A stretch of 64,000 bases of DNA, taken from the IMG/VR virus record IMGVR_UViG_3300033984_000268, positions 24,359-88,358 of that record; one strand, written 5' to 3'. Of the stretch, positions 1 to 11,500 are shown in pieces. The translations under genes were made by a program, and so were the position numbers. This DNA is from a virus. Numbering within the stretch: the first letter of the stretch is position 1; the number at the start of each line of letters is the position of its first letter. The notes under the pieces are model-generated. The model was not told the DNA's origin. It was given only the letters and a program-made list of their open reading frames with translations, and ran no database searches.

Positions 1-3000
1 TAATCTATTAACAACAGGATTGTTTTTAATTTTGAAAAAATTCTTAAACATATTAATAACCAAATTGGTATTGTTGTAAATACCAATTGGAGATGTTTCA
101 AATTTAGTCCACCATTCTGCAGGTATAGCTGAATGAACACTTTTTAATTTTGAAACGTCAGCAATATTTTTTTCAGCATCTGTTATATTGCTAATCTTTG
201 TCGTGTCGTATTTAGAAACTTGTGAAAACTTCGTTACATCTGCAGACAATTCTTCTAGTGCAACATATTGTGCAAAGATTTCAATGTCATCTTTGTTCAC
301 TGTAGAAGAACCGATTCGACCTTCAAGAAAGTTAGTTTCAAAAATAGAATTATTGGACGCTACATTGTTGATACCAAAAAAGGAATGCTTTTCGTATCCA
401 GCATCAAACAATTCTTTTTCATATTCTTTCTTTAAAATATCTAAAGCTTCTTCTCTAATTGCATCTGGTGATAAAGATTTACCGATTGGATTGTTTTCAT
501 TTAATTTTGAATACGTTCCTGATAATTCTTTTTTAATAGTATTATATCTAATCGTTAACGGATTAGAAGAAATATAAATTGCGTCATTAATTGGAACACC
601 TGCCATAACCATAAACAAAAGGTTCGGAGTATTCTCTTTATTACCTTGGATGTTAAACACCCATGCATTTTTACCAACATCGACATAACCGTTAATCAAC
701 TGTGAAATAATATCTGCTGTTAATTTTCCATCTTTTGCATAACGAGAACCAACAGATATTCTTCCATCAATTTCATTGTGATTTAGTTTTAAGGTGTATG
801 CTTTAAAATTATTAATATTCTCTAAAGCTTTTGCTTTTCTAGCACCGTTTGATTTTGGATCGTTGTAAATTTTTATGTCATCATTAAATTTTTCGAGATC
901 TTCTGTTTTAGCTGTATTTAATCTTGAATCAAACGTACTAAACATTGCAAAGAATGTAGATACAACCGCAGCAATACCCAAAGACTCCATACCAACAGAG
1001 TTCTCTTGATGTTTTTGCAAATTGTACAAGTAATCCATTACTGTTGTACGCGAGATTGAATCAGATTTATCAGCATGTATTTTTTCAAGTTTGTCATATT
1101 TACCAGCAGTAATTTTTGTTTCTAAAGCATTCGCTATTGGTAATACATCTCTTGTTGTATTCGGTGTAACCAAATCAACAAAGTTATCTTTAGCTAAAAT
1201 CTTTCTATTAAATAAATCAACCAGTTTATTCTCAAGTCCTTTTACAGAATGACCAACCTTCTTACGTTCTAATTCAGCACCAATTTCTTTTTGAGCTGCT
1301 ATCTGTTTTTTAATTGATGCTTTTTGTTTTTTGAAATTTTCAAATTTCGCACTTAATTCTGTAGAAAGGGTTCCAACATATTGCAAAAATATTCCATCAC
1401 GCAATGTATTGATTGAATCTATTTGTGTACTGATTTTGTCATATTCCGCTTGAAGCAATTCTTTGTATTCATTTGCAGCAGCTTTTCCAAGTTTAGTACC
1501 AAGATAAATTCCTGTTTTTCTTAACTCGTCGTATTGCTCTTTATATTTTTTACGTTCAGGATATAATAAATCTAATGCAGGTTGATACAACTCTGCTTTT
1601 TCAAATGCAACAGTTTGATCTTTAAATAATTTTTCAGACTCATCGTAAACTGCAGATAACTCTTTTTCTAAAGGCGTAATGTTTGATTCATAAAAGTCAG
1701 TGTACTCTGCAGCATAACGATCATAAGCACCAGTATCTCTACCGTAGTAGTTATTCAATTCAGGTTTGCTATTGATAATAGAAATACTTGGATACAAGAA
1801 GAACATTTTATCAATATCGTAATCCGCTCCTGATTTAGCCACAATCTCTGATGGTAAAATTACTTTTGCACCAGAATATTCAGGTAAAAATTCAGCAACC
1901 GTAACCGAGTCTAAAGCATTAGGTCCTTGTGTTGGGATACGAGTTCCAGGAAAGTTTAACAGTGCTTTATGTTTTGCATTCCATTCAGGATCTTTAATCG
2001 ATTCATTTAATCTTTTTAAAGATGCATCGTAATCCATAACACCTTTTTTATTTAAAACACGAATAGATTTTTTATCTGGATGATCTGCATATAATAATTT
2101 TTTGAAATCACCTTGCAATGAAATTTTAACTTCCATTGCAAACGTCAATGAACCATCTTCATCACGACTTTCATAAAACTTTAATCCATTTGTTCCATTA
2201 GCGTCTGCTTCCATGTCTGAACTTTCATACATAGCACCAGACACTTGAACCAAAGCTTCACCATTAACTTTTATTTTACGAAGAGATGAATCAATTAAAG
2301 TAACCACAATTTCTTCGATCTTCTGACTGTTTAATGAATATGATAAATCATCAACTAATCTACCAGAAGCATCCGTTAAAAAAGAAACTTCATGCGGCAA
2401 ATAATCATTTTTAATCATTTCGCGCTTAATGTAATCTGCTAGTTTTGTACTATCTCCTTCATACGTTCCTGTAGCAGGATTGTATTGGTAGTCAATATTC
2501 TCAAGCAAATCTTCTTTTATGTGATCTCTGTACGTTGTTAATATGTCAGTGTACTCTTTATACCATCCATAATTTTTAGATGCAGCAAGGCGTTCTTTTT
2601 CAGTTTTAATAGCCTTCCATTTAGAAATTCTATTAGCATCATCTTTTAAATAATCCATTGGTACACCGTTATCAGCAATACCATGAAGAATCATTTTTTT
2701 CATTTGTGTTGGTAATACTACCTTTTCTTTGTACCCCTCATCAATAAACACTTGATTTTTTAAATGCTTAACTGAAATTATATTTGGAACAAATTGTAAT
2801 TCAGCGTCTATAGACCGATCTTTTTTATAAAACGTATCTGGTTTTTTAACAATTACTTTTTTACCATCAGCATTAGTTACTACATCTACACGTGATAATG
2901 TTGAAAGTTTAGAACCTGATTGCATAGTTGCATAATCAATTCCTTGTTCCATCATTGATTTGTGTAATCCTTCAAGTTTAGTTCCTGCAATTTCATTTGG

Positions 3001-6000
3001 AATCAAAGGAGCTAATGAATACTTATGAAAAGCAGTAAGTCCTAAATTCATTGATTTAAACTTATCTGTTGTACTTAACGGTCCGTAATATTGAAACTTT
3101 TTTACTGGAAACGTAGAACTCATATCAGTTTGTTCAATAGTTTCTCCTTTAACAATTTTTTTATAAAGTGCTTCTTGACCTGAAGACCATTCACCGCAAG
3201 AGATATTTAATAACCTGTATGTATCAAAAGTTATCCAACCTTGACCATCTGCTTCTTCCATATCGTTATATGTAGCAGCAGTTTCTTTACCAAGTTTTTT
3301 TTCAAGTTCTTCTAAATATGATGATGGCACTTTAGACTCATCTAAAATTGCAGTTTTTAAATCGCCAGTATATTGATAATCGCGCTCAATACCCAATTGT
3401 TTAGCGTAACCAAAATTGTTAAATTGTGCATTATTATTTACAAAGTTTTTAAATGATTCATCCGATGCAAATATTTTTCCAGTGGAAATCATACCAGCAT
3501 TACGTTTGTGGAAATCACCACCCTCAATATTGTATAACGCCAAGTCACCTAAAAACAATGATGTGTAATTAGTATTTTGGATAAAGTTATTTACAATGTG
3601 GGCTCTAAAAATTCTACGTTTTGTATCAGAAATTGATTCATCTTCTACAGTTGTACTTTTATATTTCTCAATTAATTCATCTGGAAATACTGTATCTGAT
3701 TTTAATTTATTTAATGTTTCAGCTTTTTTACTAAAGTATGACTTCAAATTAGATTCAATGTTTTTCTTTAATTTAGAACTAAATTGTTTTCTAATATTAA
3801 ATGATTGCAGTTCGTCTATAGAAAGAGAACGAGCTAGCTTCAACAATTCATTTTTAGTATCAACATCTAAAATATCATCAAACAAAAAGAAGCTTTTACC
3901 GCGTTCAAAATACTTAAAATCGATTGCAAAGTTTTCAGGATCAATTAAAATTTCCTGTTCTAATTTTTCTAATCGAACCATTCGAATTAACTCTGCTTCT
4001 AAATGACCAATCATTTCATTACTTAAAATAGAACCAGCGTAGCCATCTGTAAAAATAGCATCAATGTCTTGCGCATTTACAATCAATTCTTTGGTTTTAC
4101 CACCAACAATTGAATTGTTTCTCATTTGATTTGCAAGAACCGTTAATGAAGAAGATTTTGCTTCTGTTCTTGGTATCTCTTGAGCACCATCTAATGTTAA
4201 TAATACATCAGATAAAAATTTTGTTTTTTCATCAGAACCAATTGAAGATATACCTTTATCTTCAGATGTCATATCTATCAATCTACCATCTGAATCAACA
4301 CGTCTTACAGTGTGTATTAATTTGGAACCAGATAAATTCTCAACTGAAATTCTAATACCAGGGTTTCTTTTACCACGCACAGTTGGGTTAAAGTGATCTA
4401 ATTGAAACATATCAACAAACCATTTAGAACCAGCAACAGAAGGATTTTCTAAATAATTAAATTTAGACATCCCTTGCATTGCAATTAATTCATCATAATG
4501 ATTTGCTTTATTTAAAGCCTGTACCTCAACTGTAAGCGATGAGTTTAATACTTTTTCACTTGCCTTCTCGCCATACGCTGTCATCGACATAAACGATGTG
4601 CTATCGCTTGAATACATTGAGTGCAGTTTGATCAAACTATTTATAAATCCAGCTTTTCCAATTTCATCAATTCTCACACCATCTTCATAGTAATAAAAAT
4701 CTTTTGCTAAATCAGATAAACTTCTAATTGCTACACCATTAATTGCATCTTGTTTTTTTATAAGAAAGTCAACAAAATAAGCATATTCACGAGGTTCAAT
4801 TTTTAAATCAGCAGAACCTTCTTTTAGTATCTGTTTAACAATTGGATCATCCGAAATATTAATTCCAAATAATTTTAAAAACTCTACTGGTTCTGCGTAT
4901 GCTCTCAAGGTTGCTGTTGGTGAAAACTGTTTTTGATTTGTTTTAGATAATTTTTTATAATCATCTTTTGAAATAGAACTTCCGCTATCAACAGACGCAT
5001 GCACTTCTTTTAAAAACTTCGAATGATTTTTATTTTCAAAAAAAGATTTAAGGTTTAATGTATATGGTGAAAATTTATTTTCACCTTGTTCTTTACGTTC
5101 ACCAATAATTTCTAATAACGATGTGAAATTATCATTCCAATCATTTTTAATAAATGTTTCGGATGCTGCTGTTCTACCTGAATGCGAAGTTGTACGACTT
5201 TCTACAAAGTTTTCATCTTTTTCTTCATTCGTATATGTAACAGTTTTTTCAATAATTTGTTCTCGTAATAATACGTCCGCTTTATTAAGCGATTGCCAAA
5301 ATGCCAGCCATTGATTCTGTTCTTCAAAGGTTGAAGAAGGTGAACCAGGATTACCAAGTTTAGCAACAAGTTCTTTAATCTGAAAATCGGTAAGACTCGC
5401 AGCAACTAATTTTTGATACATGTCATCGCGATCTAATGTATTCGTTAACAACTTTGCAGTTTTAGCAAGCATCGTTTTAAATGGTGCAAGTTTTGCAAAA
5501 CCTAATGCATTAACTTCTAATGTACCTTTACCATTTTTAGAATAAGAACTGATGGTACTTAAAAGCTGTTTAGTTTGATCATCAACTAATTCTGAAATTG
5601 AAAATTCAGCACCAGTTCTTTCAAAAATAACACGTTCATCATCTTCATATTTTTCTTTTTCAGTATTGACATAACTATACTCATTAATAAACAAAGATGC
5701 CATGTCACCATAAGAGTCTTGTTTAGTTAAGATTGTATCAATAGCATCTAAATTTCCAAAGTTCTGAACAGCTTTATTCAAAGTATCAACCGCAAATTTT
5801 GCTGAAAGATTGTTTGGTTCATCCTCTAATGTTAATTTGTGAATTGCAACTTGTTGTTGTAATCTTTTTTTAACAAAGTCTAAACCCATTTGTGTTAAAA
5901 CAGGATTATTCTGAATTCTAAAAATACCATAGCCATTATATTTATCAACATAAGATTTTTTAAAATCAGCAACAATTGCTTGAGCTTCTTCGTATTCTAA

Positions 6001-8598
6001 TTTATTAGTAATAGGATTAATTGAAGCTAAATGAGTCATAGCAAATATACCATTTTGCGAATTCTCATCTGTATTATCCATAGCATTAACACCTTCGGTA
6101 ACAAATTCAGTAAACAATGCCTGCATTGAGTCCATTACTAAATGTGTTTCTTCTAATGAAAAATTAAGTTCTTTTTGTAATTCAGCTGATTGATATACAG
6201 CATGTGAATCTCTACTGCTAAATTTAGAAACATCAATGTTACCTTCATACAAGTTATTAAACATTGCATTCGTTACACCTTGAACACGATTTAATGCTAT
6301 TGCATCAGATAGACGCATGTTACCAAACAACCCTTTTAAAAGATTAGATATTTTTTCAAAGAATTGTGATACTCTTGCTGAAAGTTTATTTGAATACTTT
6401 CCTTTTGACATAGCAAACTTACGGAACTCTTCAGCCAAATATTCTTCAAGTTCTAATTCATTTGCATTTGCAAAAGCAAGTCTTTTTTCAACACCTTTAA
6501 CTGTTACATCAAAGTATCCAGGTTTGTTTTTTAATTCAGCATACATGTCATTTCTTTCTACCGCAGTAAGTATTCCCATACTATATGCGTGAAATGATTC
6601 GTGGTATAAATCTGTTTTGCTAGAACCCAAATACATATTAATTGAATTACCCACAAACTCTGCTAAAAAGTTTGGACCAAATTCATGAATTTCGTCTGAA
6701 AAATTTACTTTCAGTACACGCAATAATGGATTAGTTTTCATCCATGCATCTGCACGCAATTCTTGTGCTTCAGAAACAGATTCTCTATTTTGAGATGCAA
6801 GTGATTGAAATAAACTTTTTCCTTTATAACTTTCTTTTACAGTATCAAGAACATCTATATTAGCTACAACGTCTTCAACCTGTTCAGTGAATGAAAGGTA
6901 TGGATCAGACGCTTTAAGTTCATTCTGATTGTTTAAATTATATACAGTCGAACCAATTTCAATAGCATTTTCTAATACCGTAGTAAGTTTTGTTTTAATT
7001 ACACCATCTTCAATACCAGTTATAACATGTATTAAACTATCAGGTGTTGATGATGGTTTTAAAACAAAATTTACAACAGGTGATTTTGAAATATAAAGTT
7101 GACCGTTATTGTAATATAATTGTTCAGATGCAGTTGTTTGTTCCAAAGAATCAAAAATCTTTACGTCAGATATATCTCCTTTTTTTGCATAAGGAACTCC
7201 AGTTTTTGTATAAACAAAAGTTCGCAATGCTTCTTTAATATCAGAAAAATTTTCTTCTTTTATTTCAAATAAAACATTTTGAATATAGACATGAGGTAAA
7301 GACTTTTTACCACCTTCTGGTGTAAAGAATTCAGTATATACTTGTTCTTTTGAACGCTGCACCAAACTTGTTAAAAGTTCATTTCTTTTTACTGTAGATT
7401 CAGCCCATACTTTATCATCTTCATTTTCTTTTGTTGTTGTAACAGTTGGTTTAAGATTTACAATTAACTCATATATTGCATCAAACTGCTCATTGGATAT
7501 TTCACTTAAAAGTTTACTATGAATTCTAATTGGTTTGTTAGAACCCTCTGCATTCATTTGTAACCAATAAGCTTTATCTTTTTTACCAATAGAGAATTTT
7601 AATTTAGCCAAGTTTGCTATGGACTTTAATGAATTTCTTTTATTAAGGTTATATACCATAACCCCATGATCACTATTCTTGTAATCAATATCTAAAAGAA
7701 TTGTTTTACCATCTGTAATTCTTTGTTTGATTCGCTCAATTGATTTTAAATAATTGTCAATTTTAGTTTCAATGATACGAGTGGCTTCCTCTATAGGAAC
7801 AGCGTTATTTTCTGCATAGATTGCAGGCAGTTGTTCCGATTGTCTTTGGAATTGATGTTTCTCTGTTTTAATTTTCATTACAGGAGAACTTCCTGTTTCA
7901 GAAACATTTCCAGCTTGATTGAATTTTACAATATTTCCTTTTGCATCAGTAAACAATAAAACTACAGCGCCATCTTTTATTTTAGAATATTCAGAAACAA
8001 CATCTGTTTTTGATAAAACATCCTGGCTTTTAAACGCTCTTAATTTTAAATCTGATGTTGGTGAATTTAAAATAGATAGTTGAACACTTTGTCTGAATTG
8101 AGAAATTCTTTTTTGTTCTGGTGTAGATGGAACATCTGATAACTCTAAATTTAAGTTATAGGTTTTGTTGAACTCTGAAGACATTGCATCAAATCCTTCA
8201 TGTATATTAACAACCGGAGGAAGTTGGTTAACCCCTCCGACCATTTTACCAAGTTGGTTAATGATGTTTGGAAACTCTCCATTTTCATTAACACTAGCTT
8301 CAATGATTCCATCACGTAATGCTTTAATGTTAAGAAATAAATTTTCATTTTTTTTAGTCATTGGCGCATTCATGTGCGCATATAACATTTCAGGTGCAAT
8401 CGTTAAATGCTGTAACACAATCTCTCTAGTCTTTTCTTTTGAAAAACCTAACTGTGGTTCAAAGTCAGACAACGCTTTGTTAAAAAGCATTGTCATCATT
8501 TGTTTTGCAGTAACATTTCCATCATAAAAACTTGGAATCTCTTTCTTAAAATAAGCAGCAAAAAGATTAATTGAATTCGGAGTAATACAAATATTCAT
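1..8598 (-). CDS. Giant virion RNA polymerase protein, crAss-like (partial, C-terminus beyond left edge)
   Basis: One reading frame stays open from an ATG at 8598 to the left edge, giving at least 2866 residues with no stop seen. Two motifs stand out. HESFH (H666, E667, H670) is a zincin-type HExxH metallopeptidase signature. ADYDIDKM (D2259, D2261, D2263) is the DxDxD metal-binding loop of two-barrel RNA polymerases. In crAss-like phages (Cellulophaga phage phi14:2 gp66 is the studied case) such a protein is packaged in the virion, enters the cell with the DNA and transcribes early genes; it is related to eukaryotic RNAi polymerases. A zincin domain in the same chain is known in some crAss-like polyproteins, so processing is plausible but is inference here. 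It is the last gene of the ejection/cargo operon, 1 nt after the 2344-residue gene. The polymerase call is strong from motif, size and context together. Confidence 0.85.
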   Translation of the reverse strand, partial: MNICITPNSINLFAAYFKKEIPSFYDGNVTAKQMMTMLFNKALSDFEPQLGFSKEKTREIVLQHLTIAPEMLYAHMNAPMTKKNENLFLNIKALRDGIIEASVNENGEFPNIINQLGKMVGGVNQLPPVVNIHEGFDAMSSEFNKTYNLNLELSDVPSTPEQKRISQFRQSVQLSILNSPTSDLKLRAFKSQDVLSKTDVVSEYSKIKDGAVVLLFTDAKGNIVKFNQAGNVSETGSSPVMKIKTEKHQFQRQSEQLPAIYAENNAVPIEEATRIIETKIDNYLKSIERIKQRITDGKTILLDIDYKNSDHGVMVYNLNKRNSLKSIANLAKLKFSIGKKDKAYWLQMNAEGSNKPIRIHSKLLSEISNEQFDAIYELIVNLKPTVTTTKENEDDKVWAESTVKRNELLTSLVQRSKEQVYTEFFTPEGGKKSLPHVYIQNVLFEIKEENFSDIKEALRTFVYTKTGVPYAKKGDISDVKIFDSLEQTTASEQLYYNNGQLYISKSPVVNFVLKPSSTPDSLIHVITGIEDGVIKTKLTTVLENAIEIGSTVYNLNNQNELKASDPYLSFTEQVEDVVANIDVLDTVKESYKGKSLFQSLASQNRESVSEAQELRADAWMKTNPLLRVLKVNFSDEIHEFGPNFLAEFVGNSINMYLGSSKTDLYHESFHAYSMGILTAVERNDMYAELKNKPGYFDVTVKGVEKRLAFANANELELEEYLAEEFRKFAMSKGKYSNKLSARVSQFFEKISNLLKGLFGNMRLSDAIALNRVQGVTNAMFNNLYEGNIDVSKFSSRDSHAVYQSAELQKELNFSLEETHLVMDSMQALFTEFVTEGVNAMDNTDENSQNGIFAMTHLASINPITNKLEYEEAQAIVADFKKSYVDKYNGYGIFRIQNNPVLTQMGLDFVKKRLQQQVAIHKLTLEDEPNNLSAKFAVDTLNKAVQNFGNLDAIDTILTKQDSYGDMASLFINEYSYVNTEKEKYEDDERVIFERTGAEFSISELVDDQTKQLLSTISSYSKNGKGTLEVNALGFAKLAPFKTMLAKTAKLLTNTLDRDDMYQKLVAASLTDFQIKELVAKLGNPGSPSSTFEEQNQWLAFWQSLNKADVLLREQIIEKTVTYTNEEKDENFVESRTTSHSGRTAASETFIKNDWNDNFTSLLEIIGERKEQGENKFSPYTLNLKSFFENKNHSKFLKEVHASVDSGSSISKDDYKKLSKTNQKQFSPTATLRAYAEPVEFLKLFGINISDDPIVKQILKEGSADLKIEPREYAYFVDFLIKKQDAINGVAIRSLSDLAKDFYYYEDGVRIDEIGKAGFINSLIKLHSMYSSDSTSFMSMTAYGEKASEKVLNSSLTVEVQALNKANHYDELIAMQGMSKFNYLENPSVAGSKWFVDMFQLDHFNPTVRGKRNPGIRISVENLSGSKLIHTVRRVDSDGRLIDMTSEDKGISSIGSDEKTKFLSDVLLTLDGAQEIPRTEAKSSSLTVLANQMRNNSIVGGKTKELIVNAQDIDAIFTDGYAGSILSNEMIGHLEAELIRMVRLEKLEQEILIDPENFAIDFKYFERGKSFFLFDDILDVDTKNELLKLARSLSIDELQSFNIRKQFSSKLKKNIESNLKSYFSKKAETLNKLKSDTVFPDELIEKYKSTTVEDESISDTKRRIFRAHIVNNFIQNTNYTSLFLGDLALYNIEGGDFHKRNAGMISTGKIFASDESFKNFVNNNAQFNNFGYAKQLGIERDYQYTGDLKTAILDESKVPSSYLEELEKKLGKETAATYNDMEEADGQGWITFDTYRLLNISCGEWSSGQEALYKKIVKGETIEQTDMSSTFPVKKFQYYGPLSTTDKFKSMNLGLTAFHKYSLAPLIPNEIAGTKLEGLHKSMMEQGIDYATMQSGSKLSTLSRVDVVTNADGKKVIVKKPDTFYKKDRSIDAELQFVPNIISVKHLKNQVFIDEGYKEKVVLPTQMKKMILHGIADNGVPMDYLKDDANRISKWKAIKTEKERLAASKNYGWYKEYTDILTTYRDHIKEDLLENIDYQYNPATGTYEGDSTKLADYIKREMIKNDYLPHEVSFLTDASGRLVDDLSYSLNSQKIEEIVVTLIDSSLRKIKVNGEALVQVSGAMYESSDMEADANGTNGLKFYESRDEDGSLTFAMEVKISLQGDFKKLLYADHPDKKSIRVLNKKGVMDYDASLKRLNESIKDPEWNAKHKALLNFPGTRIPTQGPNALDSVTVAEFLPEYSGAKVILPSEIVAKSGADYDIDKMFFLYPSISIINSKPELNNYYGRDTGAYDRYAAEYTDFYESNITPLEKELSAVYDESEKLFKDQTVAFEKAELYQPALDLLYPERKKYKEQYDELRKTGIYLGTKLGKAAANEYKELLQAEYDKISTQIDSINTLRDGIFLQYVGTLSTELSAKFENFKKQKASIKKQIAAQKEIGAELERKKVGHSVKGLENKLVDLFNRKILAKDNFVDLVTPNTTRDVLPIANALETKITAGKYDKLEKIHADKSDSISRTTVMDYLYNLQKHQENSVGMESLGIAAVVSTFFAMFSTFDSRLNTAKTEDLEKFNDDIKIYNDPKSNGARKAKALENINNFKAYTLKLNHNEIDGRISVGSRYAKDGKLTADIISQLINGYVDVGKNAWVFNIQGNKENTPNLLFMVMAGVPINDAIYISSNPLTIRYNTIKKELSGTYSKLNENNPIGKSLSPDAIREEALDILKKEYEKELFDAGYEKHSFFGINNVASNNSIFETNFLEGRIGSSTVNKDDIEIFAQYVALEELSADVTKFSQVSKYDTTKISNITDAEKNIADVSKLKSVHSAIPAEWWTKFETSPIGIYNNTNLVINMFKNFFKIKNNPVVNRL

Positions 8599-8599
8599 A

Positions 8600-11500
8600 T
8601 TATTTACATTGAGTTTTTAAAGTTTCAATAATGGAATCTTCCACAAAAAGATCAGCCGCTACTGATGTGTCAAAGTTACTAAAAACATTTTGAAGCGCAT
8701 CTTTAATAATCTTTCCTTTTTTAGTCGAAGGTTTTGTTTCAAATGATTCCTTTTTTACAGGAACCTCTTCCGCAACCACATCCTTTATATTACTCAAAAA
8801 ATTCAATATATCCAAGTTTTCAAGGTTCGAAGTTTCAACATTAAACACAGAAATTGTATTTTTTGTAGCAGACATTATCTTGTAACGCGCGCCATCTTTC
8901 ATTAATACATCCTCTTTTGAAATTTCATTTGTATAAAATCCTTTTGATAATTTATCATCTACAAGAATGCTTTCAATTGTTGCAATTTGTTTATCAGAAA
9001 ATTTAGAACTTTGTTGTGAAACATATTGATAAACACCAACAGCATAAGCTAAAGATGTAGCCATAGGCCCATTTTTAATTTTAGAAACAAACTCCTTTTG
9101 CAATGGATGTGTTTCGTATGCTTTTTGTGGTTCTTCTTTTACATTTTCTTTAATGAATGCATTAACTAAAACATTTAATTCTTGTTCAACTTTATCTTGC
9201 TCTGTTTTTTCTGCAAGACCTTCCATGAATAAATCACGTTTAGGTTCTTTCTTTGGAGCTTCTTCTTTTTCATACAACCCTTCTGCAACAGCACGATTAT
9301 AAATTATACGTTCTGTTTCAGTTAAGTCTTCTATAGGACCAGTGTAACTACCAGTTTCAATAGTAAACAATTTAGAGTTATAGTATTCTTCCAAATATTT
9401 AAACTCATCCTCAATCATTTTTTGACCTTCTTCTGTAGAAAAGAAATCAATTTCTTCTGGCGTTCTTGGTTCCTCTTCAGTTGACAATACATCTTTCTCT
9501 TCAGTAACAAGTTTGTTTTCAATAATCTTGTTTTCTTTTTTGACTGATGGTAACGCTACAGTTCCTTTCAGTTGTGCTTTTGTACCATGCTCAATCGAAT
9601 ATATTGTACCAATTGGTTTATAACCTTTCTTATTGATTATACGAATACGATATGGATTCTTAACCTCAAGTAATTTTTTGTTTATTTCCGTAGCAATTAC
9701 AGGAACCAACATTCCTTTTCGTTCCAGTTTGAAAAACAAATCAACCAGTTCTTTTGTAGCCAATACTTCATTTTCGCTGAATTTTATATTATCGCTAATA
9801 CGTTTCTTTTCAGCAGTAACCTCACGTTTAAAATCACGCACAGATTTTGCAAAAGCTTCAGCTTCTTGTTTAAAAATCTTTGGATGGTAAATACTAATGA
9901 ATCGACCAAGGGCTTTTCCGATTTTAACGGATACCGTTTTAAGTTTTCCTTTTGCATCTTCTTCCTGGAACTCTAATGTACCAGCAGTTAATGTATCCAA
10001 GTTTGTTGATGTACTTGTAGCTCTTTTCTTTTTACGATCTTTTTTACGTTGGAACTCTTCTTCAGCGTCCAACAGTTCCATAAATTCAGCTTCGTAACGT
10101 GCTTGTGCTTCATCATCAAGTTTTTGTTGTGCTTCCAATTCCACTAGCATTTTCTTTTCAAAAATGAAATGAATTATTCCAGGAACATCTAATGCACGCT
10201 CTTTAAAAGCTTTAATCAAATCTTTACGTTCAGAATCTGTAAGAATTGATGTGTCGATTGTTAATCCAGATTTAGTTAACAAGTGATCCATTAACTCATC
10301 GTCAGACAATACATCTTTTACAGGTTTATCTTTACGTTCTTTACGTTCAGCTTCTACACGTGCAGCATTATCTTTTTGAGCTTGAGTTACAGCTTTTGCA
10401 TTTTGATTGTATTCTACAATAGCATCAATAAAGTCTTTGTGACCATCTTTGATGTATCGATTAATTACATTCATTTCCGACTCTGTTATGTTACCATGCG
10501 ATTTTCCAAACACGTTTGCCATAGCATATTGTAGCGTCAATGGAAATTGTTGATATGGTACGTTTTGATCATATATCAATGAACCATCTGCATTGTAATT
10601 AAAGTCATCTTCACTATATTCGATTGGTTCTAAAGAAGAATCTACAGGAGTATCTGTTACAACATTTGTAGTAGGAGAAACACTAACAGGTAATGCATCT
10701 AATTCTTGTTGTAATTGCTTTCTTTCGATAAGCAGTTTAGTACGTTCGGAGTTAAGCGATGTAATCTCACGACTCTTCGTTATAGTACCACTAGACAACT
10801 TACCAGCTATGTTATTAACCATAGCATCAATATTTCTAATTCGGTTCTGCAAATCAGCTCTTTCTTCAGTAGTATCATTTACTTCTTCAAAAGGCGTTTC
10901 AGTTTCCGTTTCTTCAGTTTCTTCAGTTTCCGTAGTAGGTGCAATGAAATCAGAAATAATCTCAACCGCATCAGGTTTAATGTTAGCATCGGACCAAAAT
11001 TCAAATTGAGTTCGGTCTTTTACTATCATCGTTGCTAACTCATCTACCGTTGTTAAAAAATCAAGTTCATCAACAAAAGCCACTTGTTGATTACCCATCA
11101 TCTTTTTAAACATTCTTTGAAAGAACTCTTTAAGTTTTTGTAAGAAATTACGATTAAGTTTTTGATTTATAACTCTACCAGCTGCAATATCAAACGCTCT
11201 TGCAACTAACTCATGGTGATATTGTCTTGTTCCAAGTTCTTGTTCTGTACCATATACTTGAATTACATATTCACGAATAGAATCATCACTAATAGCATTT
11301 GCTACTAACTGACCATATAAGTCAACATTATTCCTTTCAGCATCAACAAGGAATGGATGCAAGAACATCTCATGCAACATGGTTGTTTCATTCACATTAT
11401 CAGCAACGATGTATGCAGTATTAGTGTTTTCATCATAGAAACCAGCAGTATTAGCATCATCTAATTGAAAGAATATGTTTGAAACAGCTTCTATACCATC

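Noticed and set aside
188-577. Plus-strand open frames such as 188-577, 3596-4006, 9633-9890, 21499-21897 and 24382-24747
   Set aside because: All lie opposite long minus-strand genes, are short, and have compositions expected from complementary strands; none shows domains or upstream signals.
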